The position numbers were made by a program, and so were the translations under genes. A stretch of 64,000 nucleotides of DNA. Source: Clostridium sp. MCC353 (lineage in GTDB: Bacteria > Bacillota > Clostridia > Lachnospirales > Lachnospiraceae). This document shows, piece by piece, positions 35,321 to 44,395 of the stretch. Positions within the stretch are counted from its first letter, which is position 1. Every line of letters begins with the position of its first letter. The stretch spans positions 1 through 64,000 of the forward strand of contig NZ_WQPN01000094.1 in the NCBI RefSeq assembly GCF_018785315.1, given 5' to 3'. Below the pieces are notes generated by a model. That model made no database searches. It was not told the DNA's origin and worked only from the letters and a program-made list of their open reading frames with translations.

Positions 35321-36550
35321 ATGCTAATAAATAGAAAATATGAGGATGTATTGATTATGAGAAAAATTACGAAAGTATGTATTTGCGGCATGGCGGCGGC
35401 TGTGCTGTTGACGGGATGTTCCAAGAAGGCGGCGGTTGATCCGACCAGCGCTGAGGGGACGAAGACGGAAACAACTGCTAAAGGGACAACGGAGGCTGGT
35501 TCTACGGAGGCTGGTTCTACGGAAGCGGGATCGACAGAAGCTGGAACCACAGCGGCAGGCTCTGCGGAAGCGGCGGAATCGGAGAAAATCGAAGGGCTGA
35601 CTTTGGGAGCTGATGAGGATAAAGTTGTTTTAGGAAAATATAAAGGAATTGAAGTGGATGCTATACCGGTAGAAGATGTGACGGATGAGGAACTGGATCA
35701 GAGAGTACAGTATATTTTATCCTCTAACACGATTACGGATGTTCCGGCGGATCATGTCGCTAAGAATGGGGATACGGTTAACATCGACTACGTTGGCAAG
35801 AAAGACGGAGTGGCTTTTGACGGAGGCACTGCCCAGGGACATGACTTAAAACTGGGTTCCGGCAGCTTTATTCCGGGATTTGAAGAAGGTTTGGTAGGGG
35901 CAAAGGCAGGAGATAAAAAGAATCTGCACATTACTTTCCCTGAGAACTACGGACAGGCTGATCTGGCTGGCAAAGATGTTGTGTTTGAAGTTACGGTGAA
36001 CAGCTTTACCTCAATTGTGCCTGAATTAAATGATGAATTTGTTGCCGCGCATTCTGAAACTTCCAAGAATGTGGACGAATATGAAGAAGAACTGAGAGAA
36101 CAGATTAAAAAAGAAAAAGAAGCGGGCGCGTTGCTTCAGAAGAAACAGAATGTTTTCGTAGAAGTGGTGAAGAATAGTGAAGTTTTCGTGACGGATAAGA
36201 CGGTAGAGGAAGAGTATAACAGACAGCTTCTTTCCCAGACCAACCAGGCTCAGACCTATGGCCTGACCATAGAAAATCTGGCATCCATGTATGGTATGGA
36301 TATGGCTACATTCCAGTCTCAGTTAAGACAGATGTCGGCCCAGATGGTGAGACAGGATTTAGTTATCGATGCCATTGCTGAGGCAGAGGGAATTACCCTT
36401 ACTGATGCGGAAAAGGAAGAAATCGCCGAGGAAATCGGTTTTGGCACTGTTGCAAACATGCAGAGCATGTATGGTGAGGTAGCGACGGAGAATTTCTTGA
36501 TGACAGAGAAGGTAGCAGCATTTCTTGCTGATAATGCAGTGGAAAAATAG
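35321..36550 (+). CDS. FKBP-type peptidyl-prolyl isomerase lipoprotein with trigger-factor-like C-terminus
   Basis: 409 residues. Lipobox LLTGC, then a Thr/Glu/Ala/Gly/Ser linker with four near-copies of a TEAGS unit. An FKBP domain (NGDTVNIDYVGKKDGVAFDG, FIPGFEEGLVGAKAGDKKNL) is followed by a trigger-factor C-terminal-like helical region. It is probably an extracellular folding factor. ATG 35321 is chosen because GGAGGGAGGGG lies before it; ATG 35357 would give a more typical 21-residue signal peptide but has a weak ribosome site. Confidence 0.85.
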   Translation: MLINRKYEDVLIMRKITKVCICGMAAAVLLTGCSKKAAVDPTSAEGTKTETTAKGTTEAGSTEAGSTEAGSTEAGTTAAGSAEAAESEKIEGLTLGADEDKVVLGKYKGIEVDAIPVEDVTDEELDQRVQYILSSNTITDVPADHVAKNGDTVNIDYVGKKDGVAFDGGTAQGHDLKLGSGSFIPGFEEGLVGAKAGDKKNLHITFPENYGQADLAGKDVVFEVTVNSFTSIVPELNDEFVAAHSETSKNVDEYEEELREQIKKEKEAGALLQKKQNVFVEVVKNSEVFVTDKTVEEEYNRQLLSQTNQAQTYGLTIENLASMYGMDMATFQSQLRQMSAQMVRQDLVIDAIAEAEGITLTDAEKEEIAEEIGFGTVANMQSMYGEVATENFLMTEKVAAFLADNAVEK

Positions 36551-36573
36551 TTCAGATCATAGGGGGATCTTGT

Positions 36574-37164
36574 ATGCAGCTGTTAAAGGACAGAATCAGA
36601 AAAGACGGCAAAATTAAAGCCGGTAATGTACTAAAGGTAGATAGCTTTTTAAATCACCAGATGGATATTCATCTGTTTGAAGAGATTGGAAAAGAGTTTA
36701 AAAAACGGTTTACTGGTGTGGAAGTTAACAAGATTCTTACCATCGAAGCATCCGGCATAGGAATTGCCTGTGTGGTTGCCCAGTATTTTGACGTACCGGT
36801 GGTATTTGCAAAAAAGACGAAGACCAAAAACATCGCAGGGGATGTATATACCAGCAAGGTGGAATCCTTCACCCATGGAAGGGTGTATGACATTATCGTT
36901 TCCAAGGAATTTCTTGGGGAGGGCGATAAAGTGCTTTTAATCGATGATTTCCTGGCCAATGGAAAAGCTCTGGAAGGTCTGGCTTCCCTGGTTCAGGATT
37001 CAGGCGCTGAACTGGTAGGGGCCGGAATCGTGATTGAAAAAGGGTTCCAGGTTGGCGGAGAAGCCATCCGGTCCAGAGGAATCCGGCTGGAATCCCTGGC
37101 GATTGTGGAATCTATGGACGAGGAGACTGGAACGATTGTGTTCCGCGGAGATGACTGTGAGTAA
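36574..37164 (+). CDS. xpt: Xanthine phosphoribosyltransferase
   Basis: 196 residues. Family marks: LKVDSFLNHQMDIHLFEEIG at the N-terminus, ILTIEASGIGIACVVAQYF, FAKKTKTKNI and the PRPP-binding loop VLLIDDFLANGKAL. It converts xanthine and PRPP to XMP. There is only a 23-bp gap to the upstream gene, so no purine riboswitch precedes it. It overlaps the following HAD gene. Confidence 0.94.
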   Translation: MQLLKDRIRKDGKIKAGNVLKVDSFLNHQMDIHLFEEIGKEFKKRFTGVEVNKILTIEASGIGIACVVAQYFDVPVVFAKKTKTKNIAGDVYTSKVESFTHGRVYDIIVSKEFLGEGDKVLLIDDFLANGKALEGLASLVQDSGAELVGAGIVIEKGFQVGGEAIRSRGIRLESLAIVESMDEETGTIVFRGDDCE

Positions 37165-37942
37165 AAAAGTATTATTTTTTGATGTTGACGGAACTTTATT
37201 AAGTGAGACAACGCGTACTGTGCCGGAGAGCGCAGTACGCGCTTTGTCTGAGGCCAGAAGAAAAGGACATCTGGTTTTTATTAATTCAGGACGGACTTAC
37301 TGCCAGTTGGGGCAGATTAAAGAGCTGGTGGAGGCGGATGGGTATCTCTGTGGCTGCGGTACATTTGCCAAAGCTGACGGCAGGGTTCTCTATTCGTATC
37401 AGATTCCCCATGAAAGGGGAGTTCAGATTAAAAAAGACATGCTCAATTATAATCTGGATGGGATATTGGAAGGGGCCGGAGGCTGCTATATCCAGAATAA
37501 GGAATCCAGATTTGCTGAGATCCGGCGGATCAGCAAAGCTTTGGAATTCACCATCCGTTCCTGTGACTGGAACGATGAATGGTATGAATTCGATAAATTC
37601 TGTGTTTTGGCCGACGAAGAAAGCGACCGGGAGGGATTTTTCAAAACCCTGGAAGCGGATATTGACGTGATTGACCGGGGGGATAACTTTTATGAATGTG
37701 TTCCCAAAGGCCATTCCAAGGCGACCATCATGGATGTTGTGCTGAAACAGTACGGGCTGCCCCTGGAGGCCGCTTATGTGTTCGGCGACAGCATGAATGA
37801 TCTGGCAATGTTCCAGTTTTCACCCAATGCGGTGCTGATGGGGCGTCATGATAAAGGCCTGGAGCCTTATGCCAGCTTTGTGACCAAGACGGTGGAAGAG
37901 GACGGGATTGAATTTGCAATGAAGGAATTGGGAATTATATAA
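37151..37942 (+). CDS. Cof-type HAD-IIB family hydrolase
   Basis: About 263 residues. Motif I is VLFFDVDGTLLS, motif II VFINSGRTYCQ, the Lys region PKGHSKATIM and motif III VFGDSMNDLAMF, as in sugar-phosphate or FMN-type phosphatases. It overlaps xpt by 14 bp; GTG at 37157 is an equally possible start with GCGGAG at better spacing. Co-transcription with xpt hints at a nucleotide-related substrate, which is only inference. Confidence 0.87.
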   Translation: MTVSKKVLFFDVDGTLLSETTRTVPESAVRALSEARRKGHLVFINSGRTYCQLGQIKELVEADGYLCGCGTFAKADGRVLYSYQIPHERGVQIKKDMLNYNLDGILEGAGGCYIQNKESRFAEIRRISKALEFTIRSCDWNDEWYEFDKFCVLADEESDREGFFKTLEADIDVIDRGDNFYECVPKGHSKATIMDVVLKQYGLPLEAAYVFGDSMNDLAMFQFSPNAVLMGRHDKGLEPYASFVTKTVEEDGIEFAMKELGII

Positions 37943-38058
37943 GGTGTGAAATCTGTATATGGGGATGGGATCACCCGCATCTGCGGAGGGCGACAGGCCC
38001 GGACAGCCGTTACTTTACGGCGGTCCGGCATGGCGCTCTCTTTTTTTCCCTTTATTCC
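37938..38058 (+). terminator. Large terminator-like hairpin after the HAD gene
   Basis: GAGGGCG...GGACAGCCGT pairs with ACGGCGGTCC...GCGCTCTC (about 37986-38040), followed by seven T. An outer pair ATAAGGTG (37938) and CACCTTAT (about 38070) could enclose it. The hairpin is GC-rich and longer than needed for termination. Confidence 0.65.
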
Positions 38059-38292
38059 TATCACCTTATGGTCTAAGAATTGCCGATGGCCTGCAAAAAT
38101 CGTTCAAACAGCGGAAAGCGGAGCCCCGCAAAGCGGCACAGCCGACAGGCCGGGTCCGCCTGAGGGGCTGAGAACAGTAACGGTTTATCGATATAGTATG
38201 GCCTATGTGAGGCTAAGGGGAAGACAATTATGAAAATAGATGCTATAATAGTCTGAGAATTGTAGACAAAAGCATACTTGTGGGTGAATGGG
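38059..38292. other. Intergenic region ahead of the cyclic-di-GMP gene
   Basis: GC-rich until about 38190 with several short inverted stretches (GCCGACAGGCCGGGTCCGCC resembles part of the preceding hairpin), then AT-rich. GCTATAATAG near 38242 is a likely -10 element. No gene is supported here. Confidence 0.4.
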
Positions 38293-41121
38293 ATGAAACG
38301 TGTTTTGGGTACAAAGTTTAAGATTGTACTGTATTTTATAACAACCGTGCTTGCCGTTTGTATAGGAATGAACCATCCTGCTTTTGCAGGAGCCGAGACG
38401 GAACTGTATGACAGTTCCGATTTGCGGTCTTCGGCTGGAATCCCGGCATTTACGGAAGAGGAACAGGAATTTATTCATCGTGCGGATATCATTTCCGTGG
38501 GATTATCGGACGGCAGGAATGCGCTTTCCGATTTTAATGAGCAGACACAGAGTTTTACGGGAATGGCCATTGATATCATGTCCCTGATTTCAGAAAAGAG
38601 CGGACTGAAATTTTCTTATAGTATACGCCCGGGCCAGTTGAAGGCTGTGGAGTATTTACAAAACAGTGATGTGCGGATTGCCGCCCCGCTGATGATCTCA
38701 GAGGCAGTGGCCGCATCGGACCAGTTAGTGTTCATTCCGGCGAGGATGGACAGTTCGCTAGTGCTGGTGGGGCGTCAGGAGGAGGAATTTGATCCCTCAG
38801 GTGCGTTCACAATCGCCCTTCCCAAAGAGATGGCAAATACGGAAACGTATATGAGGGATAAATATCCGAACGCGGACATTATCTTTGAAGAGAATGATTT
38901 GACCTGTCTGAAGATGATTTTGGATAAGAAAGCGGACATCACATTAGAGAATATTTATACGGCTCATTCAAATCTTCAAAGGCCTGTTTATGAGGGGCTG
39001 TACATATTTACCGCGTATTATCTGAAGGAAGAGTTTGCGATTGCGGTTTTGAAATCGGATGATATCCTGCTGAGGTCCATTCTGCAAAAGACCATGGATT
39101 CCCTGACAAAGCAGGAACTTGATCATATCATAATGAAATACACCATGGCGAAGAATTATAAAATGACCATGGGGGATATAGTTTATAAGTTTAAGCCGTT
39201 TGTGTATGCCGTGTCCGTTTTGCTGGTCATGATTGTTTCGCTGCTGGCGGCTATGATGGTTTTAAGGCAGCGGAATTACAGGAAACTGGAAGCCACCAAT
39301 GAGCGGCTGAAGCAGGCGCTGGAGGAAAAGGAAAGCGCCGATGATGCCAGGAATAAACTGGAAGCCCAGAAAATAGCCGATGAGAGGTATCAGGCGGAGC
39401 TGAGGCACATGATCGAGTATGACGACATGAGCGGGCTGTACAGCAGGAGGGCATTTTATATTCATGTGCGCGAGCGGCTGGACGGGGATCCTGAAGGCAG
39501 CTATGCGGTGGTCAGGTGTGATCTTGACCGGTTTAAGGCATTTAACGATATTTTCGGCACGCTGACGGGAGATAAACTGTTAAATGACCTGGGGCAGTTT
39601 TTTAAGGAACTGGATCAGGACGGCATAATAAGCTGCAGGCTGCAGTCGGATCACTACGCGTCCCTTTGGCCCATGGAGTTATTCGATGCGGAGCGTTTTT
39701 CGCAGAAACTGCAGAAGTGGTTTGAAGCTTATCCGCTGGACTTTAACTTCGCTTTCTGCCTGGGCATCTATGTGATTGACGACACTTCACTGGATGTGGC
39801 GCTGATGTGCGACAGGGCGCTTTTGGCCCTCAGGACGATCAAAGAGCGGTATAATGAGCGGTATGCATTTTACGATGAAGCACTCAGGGATAAGCTGATG
39901 CTGGAACAGGGGATTGTAAATGAAATGGCCCAGGCGCTGGAGGCGGGGCAGTTCGTGGTTTATTTCCAGCCCCAATTCCGGTATTCCAACGGGAAAATGG
40001 TGGGGGCGGAGGCTTTGGTGCGGTGGCAGCATCCTGAGAAGGGGCTTGTCAGCCCTGCTGTTTTTATCCCCATATTTGAAAAAAATGGCTTCATCGCCAC
40101 TCTGGATCAATTTGTCTGGGAACAGGTCTGCATTAAGATGAGGGAATGGCTGGATAAGGGCATGGAGATTCCGGTGTCCGTCAACATTTCCAGAACGGAT
40201 GTTGAGGATCCTGATTTGTGCCGCTTTTTGGAACAATTGGTGAAAAAATATGGAATCCCGCCCAGGCTGTTAAAGCTGGAGATAACGGAAAGCGTTTATA
40301 TGCGGAATCCGGCAAAACTGATTGAAGTGGTGAAAAAACTCCAGAACAGGCGGTTTACGGTTGAGATGGACGACTTTGGAAGCGGATATTCGTCCCTCAA
40401 CATATTAAAGGATGTTCCGGTGGACGTTTTGAAACTGGATTTAAAATTCCTTGGAGGCAGCGATAAGGCCAGGGGAGGCAAGATTCTCAGCTCTGTTGTG
40501 CGCATGGCCAGGTGGCTGGATCTGCCCATCATCGCGGAAGGGGTGGAGACAAAGCAGCAGGCGGACTTCCTGTTGAGCATCGGCTGTGATTATATGCAGG
40601 GATATTATTTCGCCAGGCCCATGTCCGCCGACGAATTTGAGAGATTGATGTCCCGTGAACCCGGCGGAGAAGTGATGCGCAGAGAGACGGAATATATTAC
40701 CGGTTTTGTGGAGGAGTTATGGAATCCGGAGTCGGAGCTGTCCTTTATATTCAATAATTTTGCGGGCGGGTCGGCTCTGGTTGAATACAACGGCAGGCGG
40801 GCGGAAGTGATCATGGCCAATGACAGCTACCTCCGTATCCTGGGCATAAATTGGAAAGGATACGAACCTTATAGAAAAGACGTATTTGACCGGCTTTTCG
40901 AGGAGGACCGGATCTATTTCAGGAAAATGATGGAAGACGCCGTAAATGGCAAAAAAGGACAGTGTGAAGTCCACACGAAGCCATTTGGTAAAATGAACAC
41001 GGGCGGATTTTATAAGGTGAAGGCGTGGCTGATTGCCAGCACCAGAGGAAGCCATATTTTTTATATCGCAGTGGAGAAGGTAGATGAAAGGAGAGGAATC
41101 AATGGGAATTACAGGCAGTGA
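38293..41121 (+). CDS. Membrane cyclic-di-GMP phosphodiesterase: SBP3 sensor + degenerate GGDEF + EAL + PAS
   Basis: About 942 residues. Signal/anchor segment, then an extracytoplasmic family 3 solute-binding domain (about 50-285), a membrane segment (about 300-325), a coiled coil, a GGDEF-like domain and an EAL domain (about 545-790), and a C-terminal PAS-like domain (about 815-935). The GGDEF signature is replaced by LTGDK, so cyclase activity is unlikely. The EAL site is complete: GAEALVRW, EITES, DDFGSGYSSL, LKLD and AEGVET. Predicted to hydrolyse cyclic-di-GMP in response to an extracellular amino acid-like ligand. The start ATG 38293 is uncertain; TTG 38278 is possible. Confidence 0.87.
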   Translation: MKRVLGTKFKIVLYFITTVLAVCIGMNHPAFAGAETELYDSSDLRSSAGIPAFTEEEQEFIHRADIISVGLSDGRNALSDFNEQTQSFTGMAIDIMSLISEKSGLKFSYSIRPGQLKAVEYLQNSDVRIAAPLMISEAVAASDQLVFIPARMDSSLVLVGRQEEEFDPSGAFTIALPKEMANTETYMRDKYPNADIIFEENDLTCLKMILDKKADITLENIYTAHSNLQRPVYEGLYIFTAYYLKEEFAIAVLKSDDILLRSILQKTMDSLTKQELDHIIMKYTMAKNYKMTMGDIVYKFKPFVYAVSVLLVMIVSLLAAMMVLRQRNYRKLEATNERLKQALEEKESADDARNKLEAQKIADERYQAELRHMIEYDDMSGLYSRRAFYIHVRERLDGDPEGSYAVVRCDLDRFKAFNDIFGTLTGDKLLNDLGQFFKELDQDGIISCRLQSDHYASLWPMELFDAERFSQKLQKWFEAYPLDFNFAFCLGIYVIDDTSLDVALMCDRALLALRTIKERYNERYAFYDEALRDKLMLEQGIVNEMAQALEAGQFVVYFQPQFRYSNGKMVGAEALVRWQHPEKGLVSPAVFIPIFEKNGFIATLDQFVWEQVCIKMREWLDKGMEIPVSVNISRTDVEDPDLCRFLEQLVKKYGIPPRLLKLEITESVYMRNPAKLIEVVKKLQNRRFTVEMDDFGSGYSSLNILKDVPVDVLKLDLKFLGGSDKARGGKILSSVVRMARWLDLPIIAEGVETKQQADFLLSIGCDYMQGYYFARPMSADEFERLMSREPGGEVMRRETEYITGFVEELWNPESELSFIFNNFAGGSALVEYNGRRAEVIMANDSYLRILGINWKGYEPYRKDVFDRLFEEDRIYFRKMMEDAVNGKKGQCEVHTKPFGKMNTGGFYKVKAWLIASTRGSHIFYIAVEKVDERRGINGNYRQ

Positions 41122-41791
41122 TTTTACGGTAGAGCATCACGCGGCGCTCTATGCCCTGATGGCGAAGCAGATTATGCTGGCTGATCCGGATCAGGGCGAG
41201 GGGCGTATATTGGAGGCCACCGGAAGATATGGAGAAGAGCGGGGAAAGAGAATGGCGCAGGCGGCGCAAAAGGACGGATGTCCCCTGACCCCTTTGGGAT
41301 ACATGGTGTACGGGGAACTGCCGGCGGCCACAGGGAATTCCAAATCTTCTTCCTCTTTTGACAATGGCCGCTGCCTCACCTCGGTGAGCAGGTGCGGATG
41401 GCTGGATGCGTGGGAAAAGTATGGCCTGGCGGAATACGGCACTTTTTACTGCCGGGTGATCGATGAAAGCGTGTACAGGGGATTTAACCCGGAACTGGAA
41501 TTAAAAGTCACCTCCTGTTTGAGTAAGGGGGATGCTGCCTGCGGATTTGACTGGGGAGAGGCCGTTTCCGGGGAAGAGGCCGTCCGGTACGGGGAAGCCG
41601 CCAAGAAGCTGGGGTCCAGTTTCAGAAAGGATTTCCTGTTTCATACATCCAGGATTCTGGCGGTGATGAAGGAATATCTGGAAGAGGTTTACGGTGGGAA
41701 GGGAAATGAAATCGTTAAACAAGCCATGGATGAATTTTCCGGGATTTTCGGCAGGGAATACGGGGAATTGTTGGAGAAAAGCATACAGTAA
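41102..41791 (+). CDS. L-2-amino-thiazoline-4-carboxylic acid hydrolase-family protein
   Basis: 229 residues. The N-terminus resembles the ATC hydrolase family (HHAALYALMAKQIM and YGEERGKRMAQAA), with cysteines in a later TSCLSKGDAACGFDW segment. Family members open a thiazoline ring to give N-carbamoyl cysteine in Pseudomonas, but clostridial homologues are uncharacterised. The start at 41102 has AGGAGAGG upstream and overlaps the preceding gene by 20 bp; rex follows after 21 bp. Confidence 0.7.
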   Translation: MGITGSDFTVEHHAALYALMAKQIMLADPDQGEGRILEATGRYGEERGKRMAQAAQKDGCPLTPLGYMVYGELPAATGNSKSSSSFDNGRCLTSVSRCGWLDAWEKYGLAEYGTFYCRVIDESVYRGFNPELELKVTSCLSKGDAACGFDWGEAVSGEEAVRYGEAAKKLGSSFRKDFLFHTSRILAVMKEYLEEVYGGKGNEIVKQAMDEFSGIFGREYGELLEKSIQ

Positions 41792-41812
41792 AAGCACTTG
41801 AGCGGGGGAGAT

Positions 41813-42562
41813 ATGGAAGACAAGAAGACGATGGTGGCCGGGATCTCGAAAAAGACGCTGGAGAGGCTGCCGGGATATTATCATTATTTACAGATGAAAA
41901 AGGAAGAGGAGCAGGTATATATCTCAGCGCCTGCGATTGCGGCAGATTTGAATTTGAATGAGGTGCAGGTGAGGAAGGAGCTGGCCCTGGTGAGCAAGAG
42001 GGCGGGCAAACCGAAAGCCGGTTTTGCAGTGGAAGAGCTGCTGACGGATATTGAGGATTTTTTAGGTTACAACAATGTGAACCAGGCGGTTCTTGTCGGG
42101 GCAGGGGCATTGGGCAAAGCCCTTTTGTCCTGCAGGGATTTTGAGCAGTACGGGATTGAAATCGTGGCGGCATTTGATAATGATCCGGAAGTGGTGGGTA
42201 CTAAAGTGGCGGGAAAGATGGTTCTTTTGAGCGATAAACTGGTGAATATGTGTGCGAGAATGAACGTTCACATTGGAATTATCACAGCGCCCGCCTCCTG
42301 TGCCCAGGAAATCTGTGACAGGATGGTTTTGGGAGGCGTCAGGGCAGTTTGGAATTTTGCGCCTGTCCATTTAAACGTGCCGGATCACGTCATGGTACAG
42401 AATGAGGATATGGCGGCTTCATTAGGAATGTTGTCCAAGTATCTGCTGGAGCATGAAATGCCGTTAGGTGAAATGCTGGATGGTGAGATGGCATCAGATG
42501 AAAGCTATGTGAAAAAGCTGCCGGAGCGCGGCAAGCTGGTGAATGGAGAAGGAAAGGGATGA
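41813..42562 (+). CDS. rex: Redox-sensing transcriptional repressor Rex
   Basis: 249 residues. N-terminal winged helix (LERLPGYYHYLQMKKEE, LNLNEVQVRKELALVS) and C-terminal Rossmann domain with VLVGAGALGKALLS and FDNDPEVVGTKVAG. Rex senses the NADH/NAD ratio and represses fermentation genes. The C-terminal tail after EMPLGEML is about 30 residues longer than in common Rex proteins. GGGGGAG precedes ATG 41813. Confidence 0.94.
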   Translation: MEDKKTMVAGISKKTLERLPGYYHYLQMKKEEEQVYISAPAIAADLNLNEVQVRKELALVSKRAGKPKAGFAVEELLTDIEDFLGYNNVNQAVLVGAGALGKALLSCRDFEQYGIEIVAAFDNDPEVVGTKVAGKMVLLSDKLVNMCARMNVHIGIITAPASCAQEICDRMVLGGVRAVWNFAPVHLNVPDHVMVQNEDMAASLGMLSKYLLEHEMPLGEMLDGEMASDESYVKKLPERGKLVNGEGKG

Positions 42563-42581
42563 CAGGAAGGGGGATGCCGGC

Positions 42582-43529
42582 TTGAATACGGTACTTTTAC
42601 GATATGCGCTGGAAGTGGGCAGAACGGGTTCCATAACCCAGGCGGCCAACAATCTTTACATGGAGCAGCCGAATCTCAGCAAGGCGATCAAGTCGCTGGA
42701 AGAAATGATGGGCGCGCCTATTTTTAAGCGGACTTCCAAAGGGGTGGTGCCCACCCCAAAGGGAAAGATTTTTTTAGAATACGCGCAGAACATACTGGCG
42801 CAGTTAGAGGAAATGGAGGCTGTGTATAAGGGGCAGAATGTGGGTCGGGAGGAATTCCGCCTGTCAATTCCCAGGGCCACTTATATCAGTGAGGCATTTT
42901 CCCGTTTTGTAAGCCATTTGGACAGGTCGAAGGAGATCGTTCTCAGCCTGAAGGAGACCAATTCCATGGAAACTGTGTCCGATGTGGCGGATGAAAAGTG
43001 CCGCATGGGCATAATCCGGTATTCGGAGGAATTTGAAAAATATTACGCCCAGCTTTTAAAGGATAATGAGCTGGAGAGCCGTGTCATCTGGAAATATGAA
43101 CCGGTGATCCTGATGTCGGGAAACCATCCGCTGGCTCATGAAGAGGTAATTAACTGTGAAGATTTGAACGGATATATGGAAATCCTTCATGGAGATATTA
43201 AGCTCTCTTCTTCTTTGATGGGGAAACACCCATCTGCCGGCCAGAACGGGGAGAAGAGGAAACGGATCTATGTTTATGAAAGAGGCAGCCAGTTTAATTT
43301 GCTCCAGATGAATGAAGACAGTTATATGTGGGTTTCACCACTTCCGGAACGGTGTCTGGATGGCTACGGCCTGATACAGAGAAGCTGTTTTGATCTTCAC
43401 AGGAAATACCGGGATGTGCTGATCTACCACCCTCACTACAAGCTCAGTTCTTATGATGAGATGTTTTTAAAGGAAGTGCAATTGGTCAAAAAAGAGATTA
43501 TGAGCGCGCTGGGGATCATTCATGAATGA
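42582..43529 (+). CDS. LysR-family transcriptional regulator
   Basis: About 315 residues. Helix-turn-helix: LEVGRTGSITQAANNLYMEQ and PNLSKAIKSLEEMMG; the effector domain is less conserved. TTG 42582 is preferred because GAAGGGGG lies 8 bp upstream and the protein then begins in the usual LysR manner; ATG 42543 would overlap rex by 20 bp. Its targets are unknown. A terminator follows at 43642. Confidence 0.88.
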   Translation: MNTVLLRYALEVGRTGSITQAANNLYMEQPNLSKAIKSLEEMMGAPIFKRTSKGVVPTPKGKIFLEYAQNILAQLEEMEAVYKGQNVGREEFRLSIPRATYISEAFSRFVSHLDRSKEIVLSLKETNSMETVSDVADEKCRMGIIRYSEEFEKYYAQLLKDNELESRVIWKYEPVILMSGNHPLAHEEVINCEDLNGYMEILHGDIKLSSSLMGKHPSAGQNGEKRKRIYVYERGSQFNLLQMNEDSYMWVSPLPERCLDGYGLIQRSCFDLHRKYRDVLIYHPHYKLSSYDEMFLKEVQLVKKEIMSALGIIHE

Positions 43530-43641
43530 TATATCAGTATTTATATACTGATATATTCTGCTTCATATTACCCAAATGAGGAAAATGAGGTTACAATAGG
43601 AATATAGAACTTTCCTATGATTCATTGTGCAATGTAAATGT

Positions 43642-43678
43642 AAAAAAAGCTGTTACCTTTGGGTAGCGGCTTTTTTTA
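43642..43678 (+). terminator. Intrinsic terminator after LysR
   Basis: AAAAAAAGCTGTTACC (43642-43657) pairs with GGTAGCGGCTTTTTTT (43662-43677), with wobbles. Confidence 0.88.
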
Positions 43679-43807
43679 TTCCATAAGAACGTATTAGCCT
43701 GTAATAAAATGCTCTCCTGTGCCTGTCCGGCTGGATATGGAAATCGTTTTGATTTCATAAGAAGAATCTGCAATGCTTTTTCGTCAGAATGTGATAAAAT
43801 GATATAG

Positions 43808-43940
43808 GTAACAGTTCAAACGGGTCTTAACTGTTACACATCCAGCCCATTAAATTCGCCTGCGGCGAGGGGATGGATACCTGCAGCCACCATGTTTTGG
43901 TATGATCTGCGCAGTAAATGCGCAGACCTATCTGAAATAT
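43808..43940. repeat. Structured intergenic repeat, long copy 2
   Basis: Contains the hairpin GTAACAGTT / AACTGTTAC (43808-43837), then CATCCAGCCCATTAAA and CGCCTGCGGCGAGGGG, and GCGCAGTAAATGCGCAGACC with TATCTGAA at the end. Element order and most bases match 7627-7757. The remaining bases from 43530 to 43987 outside this repeat and the terminator show no gene. Confidence 0.7.
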
Positions 43941-43987
43941 TACTGAAATAATACAATACAGGCTTAAAATCAACAGGAGAAACGATC

Positions 43988-44395
43988 ATGATCAGATTAG
44001 GGGACATTAGGAAGATAACGGAAGTAACCATATATGAAGAAGGGGAACAGATTTACAAAACGGGAAGTGTGTCGGATTTGAAGGCATTGCTGAAAGACGA
44101 TACGGAGTATCACATTTCATCCGTTGTGAAAGAGGCTGAGGGGAAGGGGTACAGGACGGAAATCAGTTATAATGCAAAGAACCGGGAAATCAGCAGTTAT
44201 CATTGTGAATGCCAGGCTTATGGAAGTTCCAACGGTATGTGCAGGCATTGCGCTGCATCAGCCCTTGCATTTAAAAAATGGTGGGAGGAGAACGTGGACA
44301 GAGCCCATGAAGATGTGGATATGGAGGAAATCAGCAGGGTAATTACAAGATATAAAGCCCGAAAAGGGAGACGGACAGGCCGCTGCGGTCGGTGA
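43988..44395 (+). CDS. SWIM zinc-finger protein, probable N-terminal half of the helicase
   Basis: 135 residues. A SWIM-type zinc finger CxC...CxH is visible (CECQAYGSSNGMCRHC, about residues 76-91). In many Clostridia this domain is fused to the N-terminus of an SNF2 helicase of about 1100 residues. Here a stop codon overlaps the next start (GTGA, 44392-44395), so the two are either separate coupled subunits or a single gene split by a frameshift near 44380. Confidence 0.75.
   Translation: MIRLGDIRKITEVTIYEEGEQIYKTGSVSDLKALLKDDTEYHISSVVKEAEGKGYRTEISYNAKNREISSYHCECQAYGSSNGMCRHCAASALAFKKWWEENVDRAHEDVDMEEISRVITRYKARKGRRTGRCGR

Noticed and set aside
36551-36573. Purine riboswitch before xpt
   Set aside because: Only 23 bp separate the genes, too short for the aptamer.
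37946-38233. Two overlapping small frames after the Cof-type HAD gene
   Set aside because: They lie in GC-rich hairpin sequence, lack ribosome sites and resemble nothing.
38293-41121. Active diguanylate cyclase
   Set aside because: The GGDEF signature is replaced by LTGDK, although both domains are recognisable.
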